From the NCBI GenBank assembly GCA_021795235.1, contig JAJYPP010000009.1:1-64000 (forward strand): a stretch of DNA of 64,000 nucleotides, in the 5' to 3' direction. The stretch comes from a bacterium (GTDB taxonomy: Bacteria; Chloroflexota; Dormibacteria; Aeolococcales; Bog-877). Below, piece by piece: positions 47,826-58,875 of the stretch. A program made the position numbers and the translations under genes. The notes under the pieces were generated by a model that was not told the origin of the DNA, did not search any database, and saw only the letters and a program-made list of their open reading frames with translations. Within the stretch, counting starts at the first letter, position 1. Each line of letters begins with the position of its first letter.

Positions 47826-48874
47826 CGCTCACCTCCAGCGTCGCCCGCATCCCCCGTGCCGGGGGTCACCCCGTCGAGCCCCCCGGCGAACAGGTCGATC
47901 ATCGCCCGCACATCCGGCCCCAGCGGGTAGAGCACCGGGCAGGTGCAACCGCTGGCGATGTACTCCGCGACCTTTGCCCGGCACTCGTCCGGCTCGCCGG
48001 AGGCGCTGAGCATCTGCACCACATCGTCCGGCACCAGGTGGGCGGCCTCGACCACCTCGGCGTGGGTGGCCGGCCAGTGCAACACCGCGGCGATCCGATC
48101 GAGCAGGTCCTGGGGCACACCCGACGCCTTCATGAGGTGCGGCTGCTGGCCCAGGTACTGGGTGATCAGCAGGCGCGCCGCGTCCAGGGCGACCCGACGG
48201 TCCCGGTCCAGGGAGCAGATCACCAACTGAGGACGGGCCACGTCGCCCAGGTCACGGCCGGCGCGCACCGCCCCCGACCGCAACTGCTCCAGGGCCTGCC
48301 GGGTGTACCCCGGCGACACCAGGTAGTTGAGCAGAACCCCGTCCGCGATCTCGCCCGCCAGCTCCATCATCCGCGGCCCGGTGGCCCCTATGTAGATCGG
48401 CACCGCCTTGGGCCGCCGCTCCTGATGCACGTAGTCCAGCTCCACCCCGTCCAGGTGGACGAATTCCCCCTGGACGGTCACCGCACCGCCCGCCAGCAGG
48501 GCCCTGACGGCGGTGACGGTCTCCCTCATCGCGACCACCGGGCGACGGCGCTGGATGCCGACCCGGCTGGCCAGGGGATCCCACCAGTCACCGATCCCCA
48601 GCATCACCCGGCCCGGTGCGAGGTCGTCCAGGGTGGAGAAGGTCGAGGCCAGCAGCGCGGTGTTGCGGGTCCACCGGTTGACCACGCCGCTGCCCACCAG
48701 AATCCGGTCGGTGACCGAGAGGAAGGCGGCCATGGGGACCGTCGCCTCGCGGGCCAGCCGGCTCTCGGCCTGCCAGACCGCGGAGAAGCCACTTGCCTCC
48801 GCGTACTGGGCCAGGGCCATACCCTGGCGCACGGTGTGCGCGTCCTGGAGGTAGAGCGCGACCGGGACCGTCAT
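47822..48874 (-). CDS. LLM-class flavin-dependent oxidoreductase
   Basis: 350 residues, luciferase-like TIM barrel that uses FMN or F420. Visible: [45 protein letters not shown] and [22 protein letters not shown], which are typical of coenzyme F420-dependent members. The start was set at ATG 48874, before ALYLQDAHT. No such gene is known from classical yge clusters; it may open or oxidise a ring intermediate here. Confidence 0.8.
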   Translation of the reverse strand: MTVPVALYLQDAHTVRQGMALAQYAEASGFSAVWQAESRLAREATVPMAAFLSVTDRILVGSGVVNRWTRNTALLASTFSTLDDLAPGRVMLGIGDWWDPLASRVGIQRRRPVVAMRETVTAVRALLAGGAVTVQGEFVHLDGVELDYVHQERRPKAVPIYIGATGPRMMELAGEIADGVLLNYLVSPGYTRQALEQLRSGAVRAGRDLGDVARPQLVICSLDRDRRVALDAARLLITQYLGQQPHLMKASGVPQDLLDRIAAVLHWPATHAEVVEAAHLVPDDVVQMLSASGEPDECRAKVAEYIASGCTCPVLYPLGPDVRAMIDLFAGGLDGVTPGTGDAGDAGGER

Positions 48875-48932
48875 CGCCGAGCGGCCCCGCGCCGGGACGG
48901 GACTGATCGCCGCCACCTGAGCGTGGGCGCGA

Positions 48933-50165
48933 TCATCGGGGCGAGGCTGAGCTGTGGCCGCGGGCGTACTCCGCCGGGAAGGCCGCATACCAGGCGATCG
49001 CCTGCACCAGGTCGTCGATCGGACACTGGTCGGCGACGGTGTGGGCGTGGATCTCGTTGGCCGGCCCGAAGCCGATGGTCGGGATCCCCAGCTTGCCCAT
49101 CGAGGCGACTCCGTTGGTGGAGAACACCCAGTGCCCGATCTCCTGCTTGCGGTCCAGCGCCGTCAGCCCCGTGGCCAGGCCCGCCTGGACCCCCATGTGG
49201 TCCTCCGGCAGCACCCAGGTCGCGAATGACTTCTCCTGGCCCAGCCGCATGCCGGTGAACGAGGTGCGCTGGTAGGTGAGCAGGCTGACCTCGGCGCCGG
49301 CAGCCCGCACCGACGGGAGATCGCGGATGGCGTCCAGGGCGCCGGCCGGATCCTCCCCCGCGGTCAGACGGCGGTCGAGGTAGATCGAGGCCGTCGACGG
49401 CACCGCGTTCAGAGACGGGGTCTCGCACTCGATCTTGGTGAGGGCCACCGTCCCCGCCCCCAGAAAGTCATCGTGGCCCAGGTGACGGTTGAGGTCCTCG
49501 ATGTCCGCGATCAGGGGGGACAGGCTGTAGACCGGGTTCACCCCCCGTTCCGGGGCGGCGGCGTGGCAGGACGAGCCGCGGGTGCGGATCAGGACCTCGA
49601 TCCGGCCGCGGTTGCCGCGGAACACGTCCAGGTTGGTGGCCTCGCCGAGAACCACCAGGTCCGGCCGCGGCAGGGTGTGCAGGAGCAGGTTCTCCAGCGC
49701 CAGGCCGTCACAGTCCTCCTCCTGCACCGAGCCGACGACGTACAGGGTGACGTTCTCGTCGGCCCCCATCTGCTTGTAGAGGGCGGCGCCGTAGACCATG
49801 GCCGCCATCCCGCCCTTGTCGTCGGAGGCGCCCCGGCCCAACATCACCCCGTGCTGACGGTCTCCGTCGATCACCGGCTCGAAGGGTTCGGTGCGCCACT
49901 CCGAACGGCTGCCCACGCCGACTGTGTCGATGTGGGAGTCGTAGACGATCTTGATGGGCCCGGACCCGATGCGCCCGATCACCGACCCGAAGCCGTCGAC
50001 GCGCACCTCGTCGTAACCCAGAGTGGTCATTCGCTCCACCAGCAGGTTCACCACAGCCTCCTCCTCGGAGCTGAGCGAGGGCGTGTGGATCAGGTCGCCG
50101 AGCAACTCGGCCACGCCGGGGCGATGCACCTCCGCACGATCGAGAAACGGGGTGGCTGCTCTCAT
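48933..50165 (-). CDS. ygeY: YgeY-like M20 metallohydrolase
   Basis: 410 residues of the M20 peptidase family. The zinc-binding signatures are [24 protein letters not shown] and [11 protein letters not shown] (catalytic Glu), with a final [10 protein letters not shown]. Members of this subfamily lie in selenium-associated purine clusters. They would hydrolyse an amide or carbamoyl group. AAGGAGG precedes ATG 50165. Confidence 0.85.
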   Translation of the reverse strand: MRAATPFLDRAEVHRPGVAELLGDLIHTPSLSSEEEAVVNLLVERMTTLGYDEVRVDGFGSVIGRIGSGPIKIVYDSHIDTVGVGSRSEWRTEPFEPVIDGDRQHGVMLGRGASDDKGGMAAMVYGAALYKQMGADENVTLYVVGSVQEEDCDGLALENLLLHTLPRPDLVVLGEATNLDVFRGNRGRIEVLIRTRGSSCHAAAPERGVNPVYSLSPLIADIEDLNRHLGHDDFLGAGTVALTKIECETPSLNAVPSTASIYLDRRLTAGEDPAGALDAIRDLPSVRAAGAEVSLLTYQRTSFTGMRLGQEKSFATWVLPEDHMGVQAGLATGLTALDRKQEIGHWVFSTNGVASMGKLGIPTIGFGPANEIHAHTVADQCPIDDLVQAIAWYAAFPAEYARGHSSASPR

Positions 50166-50166
50166 G

Positions 50167-51387
50167 TCATGTGCCTCCTTGGGCGACGCCCACAGTCCCT
50201 GCCGGCATCTCCGCCGACGGCTCGCGACGCCGGCCTTCCTGGTTGTTCACTGCGATATCACCGACCACCGCCCGATAGGCGCCCGGATCGGTGGCCCCCT
50301 CGGTGTTGAGGATCAACACCCGAGCCCGTGGATCGAGGCCCAGCGCCTGCCGGGCCGGCTGGTGATGGCTGAGCGCCAGCAGGCCCGCCAGGCCCGCGGC
50401 ACCCGACTCCCCGGCTTCAATCCCGACCACCGCCAGCCGCCGCATCGCCTGCCGGGCCCACTCGTCGTCGATGGCGCAGTAGACGCTGGTGGCAGCCTGG
50501 ATGTACGGCCAGGCGACCACCGACGGGGTCCCGCAGTTCAGCCCCACCATGATCGAGTCCTGAGTGGCATCGATGCTGACGCGCTGATCCGCCCGTGCCG
50601 AGGCCAGGCAGCAGGCGGCGGTCAGGGGCTCGACGACCGCCATCCTGGGGGGCCTAGGCCGGCTCAGGTAGAACCTGGCCGCGGCCCCGGCCAGCGCCCC
50701 CACGCCCGCCTGGACGACCACGGCGTCGACCGGGCCCGGGAGCTGGTCGGCACACTCCGCAAAGATGGTCTGGTAGCCGTCCATGACCCAGCTGGGCACG
50801 GTCAGGTCCGTCCCGGTCGCCACGTCGGCCACCAGCAACCATCCCTGGCCGGTGGCGGCCGCGGCGGCGGCTTCGACCGCCTGGTCGTAGGAGCCCGGAT
50901 GCACCCTGACCTCCGCACCCTCGTCCTGGAGGGCGCCGATGCGGGCCTGGCTGGTGCCCTGGGGAACGAGGATGACCGCGCCCAGACCCAGCACCCTGGC
51001 CATGTGCGCCACGCCCCGGCCGTGGTTGCCATCGGTGGCGGTGACCAAGGTGACATCGCCCATGCCCGCGGCCGCGGCCCGCAGGTCGGCCCAGCCCGCG
51101 CCCTCCAGGGGAAGCCCCGCCCGCTCCAGGATCAAGCGGTTCACCGCCCAGGAGCCGCCCAGGAGCTTGAAGGACGGCAGCCCCAGGCACCGGCTCTGGT
51201 CCTTGACCCAAAGCTCGCCCACCCCCAGCTCGGCGGCGAGGTCGGGGACAGGGCATACGGGGGTGGGCTCGTAGCCCGGGATGGTGCGATGAAACGCCAT
51301 GGGATCCAGGACCTCGTCGGCCGGCTCTGGTGGCGGCGGCCCGGGGTCGCGGACCAGCACCTCCGGTGGGCGCGCGGCGGGACTCAT
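50167..51387 (-). CDS. ygeX: Diaminopropionate ammonia-lyase
   Basis: 406 residues, PLP fold II. PLP lysine in LPSFKLLGGSWAV; phosphate-binding TDGNHGRGVAHMARVLGL; VVVQAGVGALAGAAARF; and GLNCGTPSVVAWPYIQ near the active site. YgeX converts 2,3-diaminopropionate to pyruvate and ammonia and is an established marker of anaerobic uric acid degradation clusters. It ends 1 bp before ygeY. Confidence 0.88.
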   Translation of the reverse strand: MSPAARPPEVLVRDPGPPPPEPADEVLDPMAFHRTIPGYEPTPVCPVPDLAAELGVGELWVKDQSRCLGLPSFKLLGGSWAVNRLILERAGLPLEGAGWADLRAAAAGMGDVTLVTATDGNHGRGVAHMARVLGLGAVILVPQGTSQARIGALQDEGAEVRVHPGSYDQAVEAAAAAATGQGWLLVADVATGTDLTVPSWVMDGYQTIFAECADQLPGPVDAVVVQAGVGALAGAAARFYLSRPRPPRMAVVEPLTAACCLASARADQRVSIDATQDSIMVGLNCGTPSVVAWPYIQAATSVYCAIDDEWARQAMRRLAVVGIEAGESGAAGLAGLLALSHHQPARQALGLDPRARVLILNTEGATDPGAYRAVVGDIAVNNQEGRRREPSAEMPAGTVGVAQGGT

Positions 51388-53072
51388 GCGCCCACCCTCC
51401 CCAGACCACCGGACAGCGGCTCCTCGGCGGGGTGGCCCAGCCCTGGGCCCACCAGCCGCCCATCCTGGACCACCGTCCGGCCCCCCACCAGGACCCGAGA
51501 GATCCCCAAGGGCGGCGTGCGGGGATCCTCGTAGGTCGCCAGGTCAGCCACCACCTGAGGGTCGAAGAGCACCAGATCGGCAGCCGCCCCCACCGCGATC
51601 CGGCCCCGCTCCGGGAAGCCCAGCGCGGCCGCCGCGCGGCCGGTCATGGCATGCACCGCCTCGGGCAGCGACAGGATCCCCTGCTCGCGGACGTAGGAAC
51701 TCAGCACGCGCGCAAAGCAACCGTAAAGACGCGGATGGGGATGCCCGCCCGGGTTCACCAGGGCGTCACTGCCGATGCTGCAGTAGGGCTGCCCCATGAA
51801 CCGGGCGATGTTGCGCTCGGTGTTGTTGAAGCTGATCAGGGACATCTGCAGCCGCTCCGCCGCCAGCAGGTCGAAGAGCACGTCGAAGGCGGCCTGGCTG
51901 AGCGGCTCGGTGACCCCGGCTTTGGCGATGACCTCCCGCAGCGAGCTGCCCTGCAAGTGGGCATTCGCGGAGCCGTCCGCGACCCAGGCCAAGCGCAGGC
52001 CCTCCCAGCCGCCGGAGAAGACCCACCAGTTGTCCCAGCTGCTGACATCGGTCAGAAGCTGGGACCTGACGCGCGCCCGCACCTCGGCGGCGGCGAGCTG
52101 GCGGATGGCGGCCTCGTGGCCGTCCTCCAGCAGCCAGGGCGGCAGCAGGACGGTGGCGGTGGTGGAGCCGGCGGTGTAGGGATGCACATCGCATGTGACC
52201 ACCACCCCGTCGCGCCGGTATTCGTCGATCATCTCCAGCATCTGCCCCACCCGATGCCAGTTGGCCTGGCCCGCGGTCTTGATGTGGGAGTAGTGCAGGT
52301 GCACCCCGCTGCGGCGGGCCACCTCCAGGGCCTCCCGGGTTGCCTCCAGCACCAGGTGGCTCTCGTTGCGCACGTGGATGAAGAGCCGGCCGCGGTGCCT
52401 GGCCACCACGCTGGCCAGGGCCACCAGCTCGTCGGTGGTCGCGTAGGCGGCGGGCACGTACACCAGCCCGGTGGAGAGCCCGAGCGCTCCCTCGCGCATC
52501 GCCTGATCGACCGCCGCGCACATGGCCTCCAGCTCCTCCGGGCGGGGCGGGCGGGCCTCCATCCCCATCACCAGCCGGCGGATGGTCGAATGCCCCACCA
52601 GCCCGGCCACCCGGGTGGTGGAGTGCGCGCGCAGGGCGCCCAGGTACTCCCCGAAGGTGCGCCACGTCCAGGCCGCCGGGTCGAGGCGGCCGTCCAGCCC
52701 GGCCACGAAGTCGGCGAACTCGGCCACATCCCCGTGGCCGACGGGAGCCATGGAGATGCCATCCTGTCCAAAGACCTGGGTGGTCACCCCCTGGAGCAGC
52801 TTGGGATCGTCTCCGAGGCGCAGCCCGGAGGCGGATGGGACCAGGGTGTAGAGGTCCGAGTGGCTGTGCATGTCGATGAAGCCGGGGGCCAGGATCAGCC
52901 CCTCCGCGTCCATCACCTCGCTCCCGGGGACCGCGCTCAGACCGGGGCCGATCGCCGACACCACCCCGCCCTCGACCAGCACGTCGGCCTCGGCCCCGTC
53001 GTCACCGGAGCCGTCCAATACGGTCGCCCCGCGGACCATCAGCGGCCGCCCCGCGACCGATGCCGCCGGCAC
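51384..53072 (-). CDS. N-acyl-D-amino-acid deacylase-like amidohydrolase
   Basis: 562 residues. The metal site is in FIDMHSHSDLYTL, and the carboxylated/ligand segment in TQVFGQDGISMAP; GLSTGLVYVPAAYATTDELV and HVRNESHLVLEATREALEVA are typical of D-aminoacylase. SDALVNPGGHPHPRLYGCF corresponds to the catalytic Asp region. In place of the hydantoinase (HyuA) of known clusters it may open a ring or cut an N-acyl group. GTG start at 53072, just after the xdhD stop. Confidence 0.85.
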   Translation of the reverse strand: MPAASVAGRPLMVRGATVLDGSGDDGAEADVLVEGGVVSAIGPGLSAVPGSEVMDAEGLILAPGFIDMHSHSDLYTLVPSASGLRLGDDPKLLQGVTTQVFGQDGISMAPVGHGDVAEFADFVAGLDGRLDPAAWTWRTFGEYLGALRAHSTTRVAGLVGHSTIRRLVMGMEARPPRPEELEAMCAAVDQAMREGALGLSTGLVYVPAAYATTDELVALASVVARHRGRLFIHVRNESHLVLEATREALEVARRSGVHLHYSHIKTAGQANWHRVGQMLEMIDEYRRDGVVVTCDVHPYTAGSTTATVLLPPWLLEDGHEAAIRQLAAAEVRARVRSQLLTDVSSWDNWWVFSGGWEGLRLAWVADGSANAHLQGSSLREVIAKAGVTEPLSQAAFDVLFDLLAAERLQMSLISFNNTERNIARFMGQPYCSIGSDALVNPGGHPHPRLYGCFARVLSSYVREQGILSLPEAVHAMTGRAAAALGFPERGRIAVGAAADLVLFDPQVVADLATYEDPRTPPLGISRVLVGGRTVVQDGRLVGPGLGHPAEEPLSGGLGRVGA

Positions 53073-53074
53073 CG

Positions 53075-56047
53075 CTACCCGACCTCGCCGGCGGGCGGGC
53101 GGGATGCGCCCTGGAGCGCCTCCCAGACCCGTGGTGGAGTCAGGGGGATCTGGCGGATGCGCACTCCGGTGGCAGCGGCCACGGCATTCGCCACCGCCGG
53201 GGCCACCCCGTCCAGGGGGATCTCGGCGATCGCCTTGGCGCCGTAGGGACCGAAGGGGTCATGGGTCTCGACCAGGTAGGTCTCCAGGGAGGGCATGTCC
53301 TGGGCGCCGAAGATCCGGTACTCGGCCAGATCGGTGGTCAGCAGCCGGCCCGCGCCGTCATAGAGCATCTCCTCGCTGACGGCATAGCCGAGCGCCTGGG
53401 TGGCACCACCCTCCACCTGCCCCTCGGCGCTGGCCGGGTTGATGGCCCGCCCGCAGTCGACCGCCGAGACCAGCCGCAGCACCGTGACCACCCCGGTCTC
53501 GGTGTCGACCTCGACCTCGGCGAACTGGGCCGCGAACGGGGGCGGCGAGTGCTGGCTCATGTTCGAGGCGGTGGCCATGATCTGGTGCTGGTTGTCGACG
53601 TGCAACGAGTGGAGCGCCACCTCCGACACGCTGACCCCGAGCCCCATCGGGTTGCTCACCATCCGGTCGGCACACCGGAGCTGGTCGGGAGCGGTCCCCA
53701 GCATGGCCCCCGCCACCTCCAGGATCTGCGCTCGCACCCGCTCGGCCGCGAGCTTGACCGCGCCGCCGGAGATGTAGGTGGTGCTGGAGGCGTAGGCCCC
53801 GGTGTCGAAGGGGGTGAAGTCGGTGTCCGAGGAGTGGATGACGATGTCCTCCAGCGGGACTCCCAGCACCTCAGCCGCGATCTGGGCCAGCACCGTGTCG
53901 GAGCCGGTGCCGAGATCGGTCGCCCCCACCAGCACGTTGAAGGACCCGTCGTCGTTGAGCTTGATGCTGGCGGCGCCCATGTCCAGCCCCGCGATGGCGG
54001 TGCCGTGCATGGCGATCGCCATGCCCAGCCCGCGCCGGACCGGCCCGGAGTCGTCCGCCTTGGGCTCCCGGTCCCAGCCGATCGCGGCCGCACCCTTGGC
54101 GATGCAGGCCGCCAGCCCACAGCTCTCGATTATCTGGGGAAGGCCCTCCTTGCCCTCGCCCAGGGCCACCGCCAGGATGTTCTCATCCCCCTCCCGCACG
54201 CAGTTCTTGAGCCGCAGCGCCAGAGGGTCCACGCCCAGGCGGCGCGCCACCTCGTCCATGTGACTCTCCAGCGCGAAGAAGCCCTGGGGCGCACCGTAGC
54301 CGCGAAACGCGCCCGCGGGGGGCAGGTTGGTGTAGGCCACGTCCGCCACGAACCGCACGTTGGCAACGCGGTAGATCGGCAGGGTCTTGGAACCGGTGTT
54401 GCTCTGCACGGTGACCGCGTGGGTCCCGTAGGCACCGGTGTTGGCGAGCACGTACATGTCGTTGGCCACGATCGTGCCGTCGCGGTTGACCCCGGTGCGC
54501 AGACGGATCCGCTGGGGATGGCGCGACCGGCTGCTGCGAAACTCCTCCGCCCTGGTGTACTCCAGCCGCACCGGCCGGTTGGTGGCGATCGTCAGGTGGG
54601 CGCAGATGTCCTCGATTAGGACCTCCTGCTTGACCCCGAAGCCACCGCCGATGCGCGGCTTGATCACCCGGATCCGCCGGGGCGGCAGGCCGATCAGGGG
54701 GGCGATGATGCGGCGGACGTGGTAGGGCACCTGGGTGCTGGTGCGCACCACCATCCGCTCGTCCTCGTCCCAATAGGTGATGACGATGTGATTCTCCAGC
54801 GGGGTCTGCTGCACCTGGGGCACCACGTACTCCGCCTCCACCACCAGGTCGGCCGCCGCCATCGCCTGCTCCACATCACCCACCTCGGCCTCGATTCGAG
54901 CGGCGAGGTTGCGGGCGGGGTCGGCGATGTGGTGCGCCTCGGGCTCGGGATGGAGGCAGGGCGCGCCCGGCCTCATCGCCTCCTCGGGATCGAAGACGGC
55001 GGGCAGGACCTCGTAGTCGACCTCGATGAGCCCGAGCGCCCGCTCCGCGATCTCCTCGGTCTCCGCGGCCACGGCGGCGACCCTATCTCCGACGAACCTG
55101 ACCACCGAGTCCAGGCTGAACTGGTCGTGGGGGCCAGGCTCGGGCCAGGACTGGCCCGCGGTGGTGTACACGACCCGCGCCAGGTCCGCGTGGGTGAGGA
55201 CGGCGTGGACGCCCGGCAGGTTGCGGGCAGCGCTGACGTCGATCCGGCGCAGACGGGCGTGGGCGTACGGGCTGGTCAGCAGCTTGGCGTGGAGCAGGCC
55301 GCGCAGCTCGATGTCGTCGACAAAGCACGGCCGGCCGGCGACCAGCTTGGCCGCATCGACCTTGCGTTCACGCTTGCCGACCACCTGCAGCTGCGCCTGC
55401 GGACGGACCGGGGTCGCGACCGCCAGCGTAGCTCCACCCGGCTGGGACGAGCCCTCGTCGGGACGGTCTTCCCAGCCGCCCGCCCGGTCGTCAGGGGCCA
55501 CCATCCGAGGATCGTCGAGGCGCGGAGTCCAGGGGGGCGGAGGGTCCATGGACACGAGGGCCCCCAGCCCTCCCCCTCCGGGCACCTCGCCACGCAGCAC
55601 CGCGGCCGCGGTGAGAATGGCTTGGACCGGCTTGAGGTACCCGGTGCATCGGCAGAGGCTGCCGGAGAGCGCGTCTCGGACCTCGGCCTCGGAGGGGTCC
55701 GGCTGCCGCGCCAGCAGGGCCGTGGCCGCCAGGACCATCCCGGGGATGCAGAAACCGCACTGCACCGAGCCGTTGTCGGCCAGCGCCTGCTGAACCGCGG
55801 TGAGCGCCGTCGACCGCCCCAGGCTCTCGACGGTGGCCAGGCGACGGCCCTCGGCCTGGGCGGCGAGCATGACACAGGTCACCCGCGGCACGCCGTCGAC
55901 GAGGACGGTGCAGGCGCCGCACTCGCCCGTCTCGCAGCCGTGCTTGACACTGGCCAGGCCACAGGCGCGCAGCGCCTTCAGCAGCGAGGTGTTGGGGGCC
56001 ACCTCCAGGTCCACGGCGCTGCCATTGAGTTCGCAGCTGACCTTCAT
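53075..56047 (-). CDS. xdhD: XdhD-like fused [2Fe-2S]/molybdenum hydroxylase
   Basis: 990 residues. Residues 1-160 hold the two [2Fe-2S] clusters ([39 protein letters not shown]), then a Pro/Asp-rich linker (about 165-215) and the molybdopterin domains ([46 protein letters not shown]). The catalytic Glu is in [13 protein letters not shown]. This fusion is the architecture of E. coli XdhD, a selenium-linked hydroxylase of purines. The YgeM-type FAD subunit is encoded just upstream, so the enzyme is likely a two-subunit hydroxylase. Its start overlaps that gene's stop. Confidence 0.9.
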   Translation of the reverse strand: MKVSCELNGSAVDLEVAPNTSLLKALRACGLASVKHGCETGECGACTVLVDGVPRVTCVMLAAQAEGRRLATVESLGRSTALTAVQQALADNGSVQCGFCIPGMVLAATALLARQPDPSEAEVRDALSGSLCRCTGYLKPVQAILTAAAVLRGEVPGGGGLGALVSMDPPPPWTPRLDDPRMVAPDDRAGGWEDRPDEGSSQPGGATLAVATPVRPQAQLQVVGKRERKVDAAKLVAGRPCFVDDIELRGLLHAKLLTSPYAHARLRRIDVSAARNLPGVHAVLTHADLARVVYTTAGQSWPEPGPHDQFSLDSVVRFVGDRVAAVAAETEEIAERALGLIEVDYEVLPAVFDPEEAMRPGAPCLHPEPEAHHIADPARNLAARIEAEVGDVEQAMAAADLVVEAEYVVPQVQQTPLENHIVITYWDEDERMVVRTSTQVPYHVRRIIAPLIGLPPRRIRVIKPRIGGGFGVKQEVLIEDICAHLTIATNRPVRLEYTRAEEFRSSRSRHPQRIRLRTGVNRDGTIVANDMYVLANTGAYGTHAVTVQSNTGSKTLPIYRVANVRFVADVAYTNLPPAGAFRGYGAPQGFFALESHMDEVARRLGVDPLALRLKNCVREGDENILAVALGEGKEGLPQIIESCGLAACIAKGAAAIGWDREPKADDSGPVRRGLGMAIAMHGTAIAGLDMGAASIKLNDDGSFNVLVGATDLGTGSDTVLAQIAAEVLGVPLEDIVIHSSDTDFTPFDTGAYASSTTYISGGAVKLAAERVRAQILEVAGAMLGTAPDQLRCADRMVSNPMGLGVSVSEVALHSLHVDNQHQIMATASNMSQHSPPPFAAQFAEVEVDTETGVVTVLRLVSAVDCGRAINPASAEGQVEGGATQALGYAVSEEMLYDGAGRLLTTDLAEYRIFGAQDMPSLETYLVETHDPFGPYGAKAIAEIPLDGVAPAVANAVAAATGVRIRQIPLTPPRVWEALQGASRPPAGEVG

Positions 56048-56973
56048 CCGGCATCTCCCAGGGACGGGTGGGCGCCGGCGGCCAGGGCGCAAGCCTGGCG
56101 GATCGCCCGCCGCGCCAGCACCCGGGCCACGGCTTCGCGGTAGGTGCTGGAGGCCCTGAAGTCACTGGGCGGAGGCGTGAGAGCGAGGTCCCGCTCCAGC
56201 GCCCGGCGCACCGTGCCGTCGTCAAGGTCGCTGCCCCGCAGCTCGGCCTCCACGGCCACGGCCCGAACCGGCGCCCACCCCACCCCGCCGCACGCCAGCC
56301 TCACCGCGCAGCCACCGTCGGGGACGGAATCCACCGCGGCCGCCACGTGGACCAGGGAAGGATCGCTGACCGTGCGCCCCACCCGCATGAAGGCAGCGCC
56401 GGCTGGAGGTGGCGGGAGTCCCGGGGCCCCGGGCTCGGCCCCGCCGGCTCCCGGGCCGGAGCGGCTCGGGCCGGGAACCGAGACCTCGACGATGATGCCC
56501 CTGGCAGGCAGTCCGTCCGTGCACTCGGCCATCGCCAGCCACCGCTCCTGCCCATCGAGGCCCAGGACCCGCACCCGGGCATCCAGCGCCAGCAGCACCA
56601 CGGGCAGGTCCGCCCGGGCGAGCCCTCCCGCCGCCAGGGTCCCCCCCACGGTGGCGGCGTTGCGCAGCCCCCGGGTGGCGGAGCTGCGCGCGGAGGCCGC
56701 GATCACCCCAGAGCGGAACGACCGAGTGGCGCGGTTCTCGACCAGATCCTGCAGGGTCGTCATGGCCCCGATGGACAGCCCGTCGGACTCGGCGCGGATG
56801 AAGTCGAGCTCGAGGCCGCCGAGGTCGACCACGGCCTCCACTCCGACAGCCGCGCCACCGCAGAGCGCCGTGGCCCCGCCGAGGGGCACGGTGACCGGCC
56901 GCTCGCGAGCCAGAAGGCTGGCGGCCCGGGCCATCTCGGTGGGGCGGTGGTACTCGGTGAGGTCGACCAGCAT
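56044..56973 (-). CDS. ygfM: FAD subunit of molybdenum hydroxylase (YgfM-like)
   Basis: 309 residues. It has the flavin motifs PLGGATALCGGAA and ATVGGTLAAGGLARADLP. A Pro/Gly-rich insert lies near residue 180. It provides the FAD subunit for the fused XdhD below it (ATGA overlap). It starts 9 bp after the adenine deaminase stop. Confidence 0.85.
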   Translation of the reverse strand: MLVDLTEYHRPTEMARAASLLARERPVTVPLGGATALCGGAAVGVEAVVDLGGLELDFIRAESDGLSIGAMTTLQDLVENRATRSFRSGVIAASARSSATRGLRNAATVGGTLAAGGLARADLPVVLLALDARVRVLGLDGQERWLAMAECTDGLPARGIIVEVSVPGPSRSGPGAGGAEPGAPGLPPPPAGAAFMRVGRTVSDPSLVHVAAAVDSVPDGGCAVRLACGGVGWAPVRAVAVEAELRGSDLDDGTVRRALERDLALTPPPSDFRASSTYREAVARVLARRAIRQACALAAGAHPSLGDAG

Positions 56974-56981
56974 CGGCTCTC

Positions 56982-58700
56982 CTACGCCTGCATGGGGACC
57001 AGTCGACCGGCCTCGACGTCGACCAGCCCCTGGTCGGTCAACTTCAACGACGGCACCACCGACAGGCAGAGGAAGCTCAGGGTCGCGCAGGGGTGGGCCA
57101 AGCGGCAGCCGAGAGCGGCGGCGGCCCCGTCCAGCGCCTCCAACCGGGCCGCCAGCTCAACCACCGGGAGGGCTGACACCAGGCCGCCGATGGGCAGGGG
57201 AACGGTGGCCAGCACCCGGCCTCCGGCCGCGACCGCGAAGCCGCCCTGGGCCCGGACGACCGCCTCCATGGCCAGCCGCATGTCGCGGTCGTCGACCCCG
57301 ACCGCGAGCAGGTTGTGGGCGTCGTGGGCCACGGTGGAGGCGATCGCGCCCTCGCGCAGGCCCATGCCCCGGACCAAACCCAGGCCCGCCCGCCCGCTGC
57401 CGTGGTGGCGATCCACCACGATCATCTTGCAGAGATCGCGCGCCGGGTCGGCCACCAGCTGGCCGTCGCGCCAGGGTGCCTCCTCGACCAGGTGCTGGGT
57501 GGTGATGGTGCCGTCCTCCACCCCGATGATCGCGACTGGCCCGGGCCGGCCCCGGATCACCAGCATCTCCGCGGTCAACGGTGCCACCGTGAGCCCGTGG
57601 GCGGGGGGAACCGCCCGCTCGCCCGTGGCCGCGAACAGCGGGCGTCCGGCTTCCGCCACCAGCTCGCCATCCTTATATACGGACTGGACCTGGAAGCGCT
57701 CGAGGTCGTCCACCACCACCAGGTCGGCCACGCACCCGGGCGCCACCAACCCTCGATCCCTCAGCCCCAGATACTGGGCCGGGTTCAGGGTCGCCATCCG
57801 CACCGCTTCTATGGGATCCAGCCCGCCGGCGATCGCCTCTCGAACGACCGAATCCATATGCCCCCTGGTCAGCAGGTCGAAGGGGTCGCGGTCATCGGTG
57901 ACGAAGAGCGCCCGGGGCGGATGCAGCTCCTGGATCACCGGCAGCAGAGCGTGCAGGTTGCGGGTCGCCGATCCCTCCCGCACCATCAGCCACATCCCCA
58001 GGCGCAACCGCTCCCGAGCCTCGGCGGGAGTGCTGCACTCGTGGTCGGACATGGGGCCCGCGGTCGCGTAGGCGCAGAGGTCGCGGCCGCTCAGCCCCGG
58101 CGCGTGCCCGTCGACCAGGCCTCCGAGCGCGCGCACGGCCTCGATCTTGGCCAGCACGTCGGGCTCCCCGCTCAGCACCCCGGCCACATCCATCATCTCG
58201 GCCAGGCCGAGCACCCTGGAGTGCTCCAGCAGCGGCACCAGGTCCGCCGCGCGGAGCGGCTGCAGGGGAGTCTCGAAGGTCGAGGCGGGGACGCAGGATG
58301 AGAGCATCACATAGGCGGAGAGGGGAAGGTCGCGGCCGGAGTCCAGCACGTACCGGATCCCCTCGAGGCCGAGGACGTTGGCGAACTCGTGGGGATCCAG
58401 GACGACCGTGGTCGTCCCGTGCGGCACCACCGTCCGGGCGAACTCCGCCAGCACCATCATCGTGCTCTCCAGATGCATGTGGGCGTCGATGAGCCCAGGC
58501 ACCAGGAAGCGTCCTTCCAGGTCCACCTCGCGCTGGGCCCGATAGCCCGTGCCCAGCGCCACCACCCGGCCCTCGGCCACGACCACGTCCTCGGCCTCGA
58601 CCAGCCCGGTGCAGACGTTGAGCAGCCGGGCTCCCCGCAGCACCAGATCGGCCGGCGCTTGCCCTCGGGCGACCGCGATGCGGTGAGCGAGCCCCATCAT
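56982..58700 (-). CDS. ade: Adenine deaminase
   Basis: 572 residues. The signature metal-binding motifs are DAHMHLESTMM, and DPHEFANVLG, LGLAEMMDV, and VDGHAPGLSG, typical of the amidohydrolase adenine deaminase (Ade). The C-terminal part contains HHGSGRAGLGLVRGMGLREGA and HDAHNLLAVG. It deaminates adenine to hypoxanthine, feeding the hydroxylases. ATG 58700 has AAGGAGG upstream. First gene of the eleven-gene operon. Confidence 0.9.
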   Translation of the reverse strand: MMGLAHRIAVARGQAPADLVLRGARLLNVCTGLVEAEDVVVAEGRVVALGTGYRAQREVDLEGRFLVPGLIDAHMHLESTMMVLAEFARTVVPHGTTTVVLDPHEFANVLGLEGIRYVLDSGRDLPLSAYVMLSSCVPASTFETPLQPLRAADLVPLLEHSRVLGLAEMMDVAGVLSGEPDVLAKIEAVRALGGLVDGHAPGLSGRDLCAYATAGPMSDHECSTPAEARERLRLGMWLMVREGSATRNLHALLPVIQELHPPRALFVTDDRDPFDLLTRGHMDSVVREAIAGGLDPIEAVRMATLNPAQYLGLRDRGLVAPGCVADLVVVDDLERFQVQSVYKDGELVAEAGRPLFAATGERAVPPAHGLTVAPLTAEMLVIRGRPGPVAIIGVEDGTITTQHLVEEAPWRDGQLVADPARDLCKMIVVDRHHGSGRAGLGLVRGMGLREGAIASTVAHDAHNLLAVGVDDRDMRLAMEAVVRAQGGFAVAAGGRVLATVPLPIGGLVSALPVVELAARLEALDGAAAALGCRLAHPCATLSFLCLSVVPSLKLTDQGLVDVEAGRLVPMQA

Positions 58701-58875
58701 CGACGCCTCCTTTGCAAAGCGGACGATCACCTCTGGCCGGAGTGAACCGCGGTCAACCCCGGTGGCGGCGGAGCCCCCGGTCGATCCTGGGGTTCCGCGG
58801 AGCCCTATCATAAATGCCGTCGCGAGGGGCTGGGACGCTATCCCGGCCAGTGGAATTCACCCAAGGCATGACCCT

